From the NCBI GenBank assembly GCA_032353305.1, contig JAUCNG010389479.1, positions 1 to 10,901 of the forward strand: a DNA stretch of 10,901 bases, read 5' to 3'. Shown piece after piece: positions 7,901-10,901 of the stretch; positions within the stretch are counted from its first letter, which is position 1, and every line of letters begins with the position of its first letter. The position numbers were made by a program, and so were the translations under genes. This stretch comes from Cephalothrix spiralis (taxonomy: Eukaryota > Nemertea > Palaeonemertea > Archinemertea > Cephalotrichidae). Below the pieces are notes generated by a model. The model did no database searches and had not been told where the DNA came from. It worked only from the letters and a program-made list of their open reading frames with translations.

Positions 7901-10138
7901 CTTTAAATCCCTGTTTAAGTTATCTGTGCACACCCTTTTGAAAAGTAAACTTACGCTGGATTTTGGTACCATCGCCTCTTTTCTGGCAGCTTCTTTATCG
8001 ACCTCTTTTAATTTTTGATTTCCACCTTCAGAGAGATACCTGTAATAAGGTGATAATTTTTTTAGTACTTTTCTGTAATCTCATGATCTTTCATCCCCCC
8101 CACCATCGCCCTTGTAGGCGTTTTTTTCACTAATTTGTTTCCTCCGATTTTATTCCCATCATCAGAAGCTACATTGGTTAATTAAATATACGATTGTGTG
8201 TACATGACCCACCCAAAGATCCCCCAAAGGTGACCCCGCCCTTTTCCTTGAACGCTCTTTGTGTATTTGCTTTCAGTATACCCACCCTCGGTAAATGTGG
8301 AAATGGCCGGGGTCAAAAATAATGGGCTCCCAAGACAGGGATGTAGATGAAAGATGGCATTTAAATTTCTGAGCAAGTGTTCAGGAGAATGTGTAGTGGT
8401 AAAATAGATCGGAACTAAGGAATTTGAGTAAAGGAACTCGTTAAAGACTATGAACTTCATAAACAAAGGTCTTTGGTAAAATAGATTGGAACTAAGGAAT
8501 TTGAGTAAAAGAACTCGTTAAGGACTAGAAACTTCAAAAACAAAGGTCATGCCCCTAATTTAAGACACATAGCTTACCTTTTATGATGATTAAAAGCCTT
8601 TTCCATGAAAATTACCATTCTTACGCCATATCGTAACAAATCAGAGGACTGGAAATAACACATAGAAACATTTGATATAACATTATCCGTCTAATTTTGG
8701 GGGGTATATCAGCCCTGAATGGGTGTAAAACATTCAAGGAATTTATTAAACAGGGTGGGCTTAAAACTGACCTGGAATTCAGGAAAAAGTTTGGGATGTT
8801 TGTTTTGGGCATTAAAAGTAGGGAAATGTCAGGGAAAAGGCTGTTGAACGAAAAAATCATAGCCGACTGCCTTCAAAATTACCAAACAGATCACTTAAAT
8901 GCTGATATATGTTATATAACAGATTATTGTTTCGCAAATGTACTATTTATGCTACGTCATAAATAATAAAGAAATCCTTAGTTGCATGCATCTTGCAGTC
9001 ATTTGAGCTTCTTTTTTTAGCTATATATGTAGCAACAATGAGCACGTATGGATCAAAACTGTGTTTATCTCCCATTAAACCCTGTATTTCTAATGATGCA
9101 TTTAGATTCTCTTTTACAAATTCCTTAAGGTCGAGGTGAAGGTTTCGCCTGTACATTGCAAAAACGTCTTCCAGCGTATTGCACGAAATCGTAGACAGAT
9201 ATAGGCTGTTTTCTACTTACCTTCCAATTTTTTCGACGGTCAGATTTAAATTCTTTACTATCAAGGTCTTGAAAGTACTGAAATTGGAGGTTATCATGCA
9301 TTTATAACACCTAATTTGATGAAAGTTAACTTGAATATACGGTGGTCCCGGTGGATTAGACTTGTGTATTAAAATGTCTCACAATAAGGGACACCCCTGA
9401 ATTTGAGACACTTTTCCTGGTCCCATAGGTGTCCCGAATTGCGGGGTTCTACTGTATACTCAAAAATAAATACATATACTTTGTTTTTATATAAGTACTG
9501 TAATATGGGGTGACTATATATAGGGATAGCGCGGCGGGGTGAGTCGGGGACACTCAATGGAAAAGTTTTTATATCATCTATAGATGTCCATTAACACTTT
9601 TGTAAAAATTTAATGCATTTTGTTTTTCGAAGGGGTGTATCTACTCAGTGCATGCGAGGCCAAAATATTGATTCCCTAATAAGATACAGGGTGTAAGAAA
9701 AAAATAATTTTTTGGCAAAATTTCAAAGGTGGTCAAAACTTTCTCTATAGACTTGCAATAATTATAGTAATCATGTAAAAATTAACTGTGATAAGAAGCC
9801 TTATGTACGTATGCCTCAAATAATAATACCCTTGGCTTCTTTCTCACACATGTGCTTAATTTTTTATTTGAGATCCAATTTTTTTTATCGTACTTTAAGA
9901 TGTACTGAGGAATTTACCCGCACTTTAATCTTTTTTCCATATACTGATTAGAGTATGTTTCATCCCGAAGGAAGGGACAACATTTTTTAGATACTATCAT
10001 TGTAGGCCCTTCTTACCATGACTCGCTTTTGCGTTGGTGTGTCAAATACATCTTCAAGTGCTAGCCATGTCCTCTTTGGTTTTACCATTCCCTTTATTTC
10101 CTTTAAACGGTGTTTTATAACAGAACGATAGCCTTCAT
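1647..10138 (-). CDS. CNBD2-like cyclic-nucleotide-binding-domain protein, 16-exon partial gene model
   Basis: Spliced minus-strand gene. Exons in transcript order: 10138-10017, 9277-9221, 8648-8578, 8039-7955, 7693-7625, 6813-6722, 6396-6323, 6064-6052 (tentative), 5262-5190, 4789-4706, 4590-4538, 3585-3508, 3121-3061, 2831-2738, 2530-2457, 1952-1647. Every boundary is AG/GT and phases match throughout, giving about 469 residues without a stop. Residues 1-135 are basic and helical-looking. Residues 136-265 form a CNB domain with the hallmarks ACQGRAPEYFYYVISGK and CKGWAEVLII. Residues 266-325 begin a second CNB fold (SIDLFQDFPLDELVENKA, then WIYIVKSGNVKVVRKQ). Residues 344-469 are a low-complexity Ser/Asp/Glu-rich tail. 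Known of the family: mammalian CNBD2/CRIS binds cAMP and is needed for normal sperm. Inferred: the CNBD2 assignment, made from domain order and motif style without a search. The start codon and the stop lie outside what I could find. A different CNB-domain protein is the main alternative. Confidence 0.8.
2457..2530 (-). CDS. Exon 15 of CNBD2-like model
   Basis: The acceptor is AGGTGTAG|GA and the donor is AAAA|GTGAGTAT, the only GTGAG donor in the model. It encodes FLQKRMKTILSQTSLSL and PNLSLPK after a split Gly. Leu/Ser-rich, with the local repeat SL(S)LPNLSLPK. Only the frame required by exon 14 stays open and it lands in the phase required by exon 16. Confidence 0.66.
2738..2831 (-). CDS. 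Exon 14 of CNBD2-like model
   Basis: The acceptor is CTTTTGCAG|GGT and the donor is AGAG|GTAAATAA. It encodes GNVKVVRKQKIAADIETSS and EHIAPKRPGHAR plus a split Gly. The first residues finish the short CNB-2 beta hairpin; after VVRKQ the sequence turns basic and no phosphate-binding cassette follows, so the second CNB looks truncated. Only one of the three frames avoids an immediate stop. The plus-strand open frame at 2553-2870 overlaps it and looks like a shadow. Confidence 0.76.
3061..3121 (-). CDS. Exon 13 of CNBD2-like model (CNB domain 2)
   Basis: The acceptor is CAATTTCAG|T and the donor is TCG|GTAAGTTA. It encodes VNRIIEKNVNNSNWIYIVKS. The N.I......W.YIVKSG pattern, completed by the first residues of exon 14, is the beta3-beta4 core of a CNB beta-roll. 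Confidence 0.8.
3260..3490 (-). mobile_element. tRNA-derived SINE, head truncated (copy B)
   Basis: It shares with copy A the body motifs CACAGACGGTCCGCTTTATG, TCTATTTTCTATATACCGA and GAAGGGAGGGACA (plus-strand reading), with several small deletions and an extra ACCG. The tRNA-like end fades out around TCCGGATTCAAAGATT, so the head is incomplete. It sits in the intron just downstream of exon 12. Confidence 0.78.
3508..3585 (-). CDS. Exon 12 of CNBD2-like model (start of CNB domain 2)
   Basis: The acceptor is CATTGCAG|A and the donor is CACGG|GTAAGTAA. It encodes SIDLFQDFPLDELVENK then AAVEYKYH plus a split Gly. The IDLFQDFPLDEL motif is a second 'F..FP...L' entrance helix, indicating a second CNB fold. 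A truncated SINE lies about 17 bases from its donor. Confidence 0.82.
3755..4005. repeat. 142-base direct duplication (two copies)
   Basis: A block of about 95 bases starting TACGATATGCTA at 3769 and ending GCCAATTTGAGTGTA at 3864 is repeated at 3911-4005 with few changes. A shorter piece, AATAGGCTATTA, recurs at 3755 and 3864, and about 33 extra bases containing GTTCAGACAGGTTCAGAG separate the units. Intronic tandem duplication; no coding sense seen. Confidence 0.8.
4081..4355 (-). mobile_element. tRNA-derived SINE, near full length (copy C)
   Basis: Nearly colinear with copy A from GGGCGTCAGATGACTGGCTC to the terminal ACCGAGCCGC (plus-strand reading), including GGAGAACTTGCCCAAGGTTC. The head region carries an extra CTACCACCTTGCC duplication-like change. 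It lies in the intron between exons 11 and 12. Confidence 0.82.
4538..4590 (-). CDS. Exon 11 of CNBD2-like model (linker between CNB folds)
   Basis: The acceptor is TTTTTAAG|GTA and the donor is ATTAA|GTAAGTAA. It encodes VFSHLQHTTDGLPMDFI plus a split Lys. It follows VLIIESD of exon 10 as the helical exit of CNB domain 1 and leads to the second CNB entrance helix. Confidence 0.78.
4706..4789 (-). CDS. Exon 10 of CNBD2-like model (CNB domain 1, C-terminal strand)
   Basis: Twenty-eight codons, phase 0 at both ends, between CATTTTCAG|CCT and GAT|GTAAGTTA. It encodes PDEIENKWTRDNHLVCKG and WAEVLIIESD. CKGWAEVLII is a typical final beta-strand of a CNB domain. The usual FGE(L/I)A...R(T/A) phosphate-binding cassette expected between exon 9 and this strand is replaced by PDEIENKWTRDN. 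Confidence 0.83.
4936..5128. repeat. Probable interspersed repeat with GAGCTCACTTGG-type end and terminal hairpin
   Basis: A palindrome at 4936-4966 (GCTCACTTGGTAC, short loop, GTACCAAATGTGAGC) is followed by GGATGGATGGATG. The motif CCAAGTGAGCTC returns at 5109-5120, so the segment is bounded by versions of the same word. This kind of GTACCAAGTGAGC palindrome is common in bivalve intergenic DNA as far as I recall; not verified. A 67-codon open frame inside (minus strand, 4972-5175) has no domain and overlaps the exon 9 donor, so I do not call it. Confidence 0.4.
5190..5262 (-). CDS. Exon 9 of CNBD2-like model (CNB domain 1)
   Basis: The acceptor is TTAATTTCAG|C and the donor is GAC|GTAAGCGA. 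It encodes KEYKLSTGNFVRVTSSLTK and GMTTD. The segment ending LTKGM corresponds to the beta-strand and glycine turn that normally lead into the phosphate-binding cassette. Phase 0 at its 3' end joins cleanly to exon 10. Confidence 0.8.
5573..5670. mobile_element. Small inner foldback with GGGGCCGTATTC termini
   Basis: About 98 bases. GGGGCCGTATTCATCAACGG at the left pairs with TTTGTTGAATACGGCCCC at the right. It lies inside the outer element and uses a related terminal word, GGCCGTATTC, but a different inner sequence (ACGGACTTGAGT against its inverse). Probably an independent insertion of a sister family. Confidence 0.72.
5755..5981. mobile_element. Nested long-armed foldback MITE
   Basis: Arms of about 104 bases (5756-5859 and 5879-5981) are near-perfect inverted copies: GATTTTTAGCTGCCGACCTC and ACTGAAAATTCAAAATTGTA occur in the left arm and their complements in the right. 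The loop is only about 20 bases. It interrupts the right arm of the outer element, so it arrived later; its arms are also much less diverged. No open frame inside. Confidence 0.85.
6052..6064 (-). CDS. Tentative 13-base microexon 8 of CNBD2-like model
   Basis: Exon 7 ends in phase 1 and exon 9 begins in phase 2, so the model requires a 3n+1 insert between them. The 13 bases here are flanked by TAATCCTAAG and by AAG|GTAAATTC, and a branch-point-like TTACTAAT lies just upstream. They satisfy the phase and read P-W-R-I-S across both junctions. The acceptor has only a weak pyrimidine tract, and Pro-Trp is not ideal in a beta strand. A longer exon is excluded upstream by a TAA immediately before the exon. 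A missed exon elsewhere in this repeat-filled intron is the alternative. Confidence 0.38.
6105..6142. repeat. 19-base tandem repeat, two copies
   Basis: TTTATAGCTTTAGGCCC occurs twice in a row. Low-level slippage-type duplication beside SINE copy D. Confidence 0.7.
6154..6291 (-). mobile_element. tRNA-derived SINE head, truncated (copy D)
   Basis: On the minus strand it starts GCGGTGGCTAAGTGGTAGAG, a good A box, and has GGGATCGAAACTCGG as a B box at the expected distance; the head folds like a tRNA better than copies A-C. It shares ATGGAAAGTAGTGTC and CCACGTATTTAACC with copy A or C, then stops before the conserved centre. It lies just downstream of exon 7. Confidence 0.7.
6323..6396 (-). 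CDS. Exon 7 of CNBD2-like model (CNB beta-roll)
   Basis: The acceptor is TTAATTTCAG|A and the donor is AAAAC|GTAAGTCA. It encodes YDDRRVLACQGRAPEYFYY and VISGK. The arrangement V..QG..P..FYYVISG is the diagnostic beta2-beta3-beta4 core of the CNB family and is the strongest domain evidence in the window. It ends in phase 1, so an exon of length 3n+1 is needed before the next well-supported exon. Confidence 0.87.
6722..6813 (-). CDS. Exon 6 of CNBD2-like model (start of CNB domain 1)
   Basis: The acceptor is TTCTTACAG|ATA and the donor is GCGAA|GTAAGTAC. It encodes ITWLLKTTRAFQHLFPAEME and KECAKQVTFA plus a split Lys. The pattern (R)AFQ.LFPAEMEKECAKQ matches the helical entrance of cyclic-nucleotide-binding folds, where a 'F..L....' helix precedes the beta-roll. 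An internal TTTCAG within the exon could give a shorter form that stays in frame; the longer form is preferred because it supplies the conserved helix. Confidence 0.82.
7278..7306 (+). ncRNA. Hammerhead-ribozyme-like motif 1 (degenerate)
   Basis: CAGAAGAA, a GGC/GCC stem with loop TATTC, and GAAAC follow in the order of a hammerhead core (CUGANGA, stem II, GAAA). One core base differs from the consensus and one extra base precedes stem II. Stem I pairing (TATCC with GGTATA) is poor. Probably inactive; known relatives lie near the ends of Penelope-like elements and in retrozymes. Confidence 0.4.
7367..7406 (+). ncRNA. Hammerhead-ribozyme-like motif 2 (degenerate)
   Basis: CTAATGAT is followed by a perfect 7-bp stem (GTCTTTT with AAAAGAC, loop ACAGT) and then GAAACGTCGG. 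This is the hammerhead layout with G5 changed to A and one extra base before stem II, as in motif 1. It starts about 90 bases after motif 1, in the same orientation. Activity is doubtful because of the core change. Confidence 0.45.
7625..7693 (-). CDS. Exon 5 of CNBD2-like model
   Basis: Twenty-three codons, phase 0 at both ends, between GATTTCAG|ACT and AAAAAG|GTAAGAAA. The peptide is TGWELQAALVTGPERR followed by TKRQIKK. The basic stretch leads straight into the first CNB domain encoded by the next exon. Confidence 0.75.
7809..7910. repeat. 56-base tandem repeat, about two copies
   Basis: TTTTAGAGCAGTGTC starts copies at about 7809 and 7865; each continues with a GTGCGCAC or GTGCACAC word and ends in CCTTTAAAT. 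A partial third unit (CTGTGCACACCCTTTT) follows near 7924, close to exon 4. Intronic. Confidence 0.75.
7955..8039 (-). CDS. Exon 4 of CNBD2-like model
   Basis: The acceptor is TTATTACAG|G and the donor is AGC|GTAAGTTT. One base completes the split Arg, then come 28 codons: YLSEGGNQKLKEVDKEAAR and KEAMVPKSS. Charged and Lys/Glu-rich, probably helical. Frame agrees on both sides. An open frame on the opposite strand at 7818-8018 overlaps it and has no splice or domain support. Confidence 0.74.
8042..8397. other. Intronic stretch without recognised features
   Basis: A C-rich run (TCATCCCCCCCACCATCG) at about 8091 is the only notable composition. The 94-codon minus-strand frame at 8182-8466 runs into the duplicated block that follows and has no domain, so it is not called. 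Confidence 0.4.
8398..8547. repeat. 77-base tandem duplication
   Basis: GGTAAAATAGAT(C/T)GGAACTAAGG through AAACAAAGGT occurs at 8398-8470 and again at 8475-8547, with about six differences. It lies some 30 bases from the donor of exon 3. A recent local duplication judging from the low divergence. Confidence 0.85.
8578..8648 (-). CDS. Exon 3 of CNBD2-like model (helical segment)
   Basis: The acceptor is TTATTTCCAG|TCC, with a pyrimidine tract, and the donor is AAAAG|GTAAGC. It starts in phase 0 and ends after two bases, which the next exon completes to Arg. It encodes SSDLLRYGVRMVIFMEKAFN and HHK. The pattern LLRYGVRMVIFMEKAF is an amphipathic helix of the kind found ahead of the CNB domains in CNBD-type proteins (inference from style). 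Confidence 0.75.
8652..9220. other. Intron between exons 2 and 3, no supported gene
   Basis: Three short open frames exist (plus 8697-8966; minus 8621-8860 and 8947-9156). None has a recognisable domain, none is bounded by splice sites in phase with the gene, and the 8700-8830 segment has the look of an old repeat (GAATTCAGG inside a purine-rich tract). I call no gene here. Confidence 0.4.
9221..9277 (-). CDS. Exon 2 of CNBD2-like model
   Basis: Nineteen codons in phase 0 at both ends, between AATTTCAG|TAC and AAG|GTAAGTAG. They encode YFQDLDSKEFKSDRRKNWK. It is charged, with no domain signature of its own; support comes from the splice signals and from the frame agreeing with both neighbours. 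Confidence 0.7.
9341..9457. repeat. Probable interspersed repeat with inverted GGGACACC core
   Basis: TAAGGGACACCCCTGAATT at 9386 and CATAGGTGTCCCGAATTG at 9424 are partly inverted copies, and the segment ends in GCGGGGTTCTACTGTAT, a kind of word often found at repeat ends in invertebrate genomes. Only one copy is in the window, so the call rests on style. Confidence 0.35.
9458..9910. other. Non-coding intronic stretch
   Basis: AT-rich, with a short GC-rich patch (GCGCGGCGGGGTGAGTCGGG) near 9530. No exon, RNA gene or repeat that recurs in the window was found. Confidence 0.4.
9911..9980 (-). mobile_element. SINE central-domain fragment (copy E)
   Basis: CCGCACTTTAATC, CCATATACTGATTAGAGT and CATCCCGAAGGAAGGGACAA match the central part of copies A-C with more divergence. 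Both ends are missing. Older or truncated member of the same family, same orientation. Confidence 0.7.
10017..10138 (-). CDS. Exon 1 of the visible CNBD2-like model (N-terminal region)
   Basis: The acceptor is TTTTCAG|AT and the donor is ATG|GTAAGAAG. The exon takes one base from an upstream exon that I could not find and ends in phase 0. It encodes EGYRSVIKHRLKEIKGM followed by VKPKRTWLALEDVFDTPTQK and RVM. This is basic and charged, with no recognised domain. Because it begins with a split codon, it is not the first coding exon; the start codon must lie further upstream, between 10139 and the window edge or beyond. Confidence 0.72.
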
Positions 10139-10141
10139 CTG

Positions 10142-10901
10142 AAAATAAGATTTATTTTTAGAGTCTAAAAATAGTGGTAATATAAACTGGTATGTTTTGA
10201 ATGTTAAATTGTGTTTTCATCGTCTTTAATTCGTAGGGAAACTGCATGATCAGCAGAAACTTTTCTACGTTTCCTGACTTTCAAACCTAAATAAGGGCAA
10301 AAGAATATTTTTTAGTTTTCTCTGCATATAACTAGGTTTATTTTCAGAAATATATTTGGGAAAGAACATGGGTATACGTCTACGGATGAATGCCCTCCTG
10401 ATTCTACGGCTGAATGCCCTCCTGATCTGAATATTGTGCCAGTGATCTTTGCAATTTTGTCCTTTGATTATTTAGGGGCCCGCGGAAGTAGTTTTAATTA
10501 AGGGGGAGAGAGAGAGAATTGGCTACCACATAATATTTAATGTCCTCCCCAAAAAAAATTATGGTCAGAATTTCTATTTCAAGACCCTCAGACATTTCGA
10601 TGATCAATGTTCAGCTCCCCCATCTCCCCTCCGATTCAGCGGTACATGCAGGCTAATAATGAAATTAATAAATACCCAATGAACTAGTTGGGTTTTAAAA
10701 CCTCCGGTCTCTTTAAGTCTTAATTAAAAGAAAAAACCCGGTCGATAAGTTTATTAAAGTGAATTGGTGTAATGATTAAAAAAATGAAAAATATATACGC
10801 GTGTAGGTTTAGTTCATTTGAATGGAGTTTAGTCAACAATTGACTTATTGTGAGTTGAGCATGTTTTTTATGCAAAAGTAAAATTGTTATTGAAAAATCT
10901 A
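10142..10901. other. Upstream region of the visible gene model, no supported exon
   Basis: A preceding exon ending in phase 1 is required but none with a good donor was found. Besides the 24-base tandem repeat (separate entry) there is a GAGAGAGAGAGA run at 10506-10517 and several A/T tracts. The missing 5' exon probably lies beyond the window, or is a short or first exon that I cannot recognise. Confidence 0.4.
10379..10426. repeat. 24-base tandem repeat, two copies
   Basis: TCTACGG(A/C)TGAATGCCCTCC followed by TGAT occurs twice in direct succession with one mismatch. On the minus strand it would read as (I)RRAF(S/I)RR repeated, but no donor or phase support links it to the gene. Confidence 0.8.

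Noticed and set aside
8697-8966. 89-codon plus-strand open frame
   Set aside because: It lies wholly in an intron of the assembled gene, has no recognisable domain, and its first part looks like an old repeat. Length alone is within chance for AT-rich DNA with stops reduced locally.
10379-10426. Coding exon with IRRAF(S/I)RR repeats on the minus strand
   Set aside because: An acceptor-like TTCAG precedes it, but the only donor is GTATAC and the repeat structure explains the open frame better than coding does.

Overview
The window reads as nuclear DNA of an animal, not of a prokaryote. It is AT-rich, has no long open reading frames, and is full of short interspersed and foldback repeats. What coding sequence there is lies in small pieces bounded by GT..AG splice signals. 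The tRNA-headed SINEs and the abundance of small palindromic elements fit a marine invertebrate. I lean towards a mollusc, but this is an inference from repeat style and not a proof.

One protein-coding gene runs through almost the whole window on the minus strand, from about 10138 (upstream) to 1647 (downstream). I assembled it by hand from 16 pieces, 15 well supported and one 13-base microexon tentative. The splice phases agree at every junction and no stop codon occurs over about 469 residues. The product is a cyclic-nucleotide-binding-domain protein that most resembles CNBD2 (also called CRIS). It has a helical, basic N-terminal half (exons 10017-10138 to 7625-7693), a first CNB beta-roll (6722-6813 to 4538-4590) and the start of a second CNB fold (3508-3585 to 2738-2831). 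A Ser/Asp/Glu-rich, probably disordered tail follows (2457-2530, 1647-1952). Neither the initiator ATG nor the stop codon was found, so both ends are open. The last visible exon ends at a perfect CAG|GTAAGT donor, so at least one more 3' exon is expected.

The introns hold the repeats. Region 1-1646 (the intron downstream of the last visible exon, or beyond) has a 435-base foldback element, a full-length tRNA-derived SINE and a second, different tRNA-like SINE head abutting the splice donor. Region 3260-4360 has two more SINE copies and a 142-base direct duplication. Region 5387-6012 is a nest of three palindromic elements, one with a TCAG target-site duplication. Region 6961-7582 is bounded by inverted repeats and carries two hammerhead-ribozyme-like motifs. 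Regions 7809-7910, 8398-8547 and 10379-10426 are short tandem duplications. Six tRNA-type SINE pieces lie in the same orientation as the gene.

I see no second gene, no canonical tRNA or rRNA gene, no CRISPR array and no operon-like system. The observations most worth following are the gene model itself (with its atypical phosphate-binding cassette and microexon), the ribozyme-like element and the nested foldbacks.
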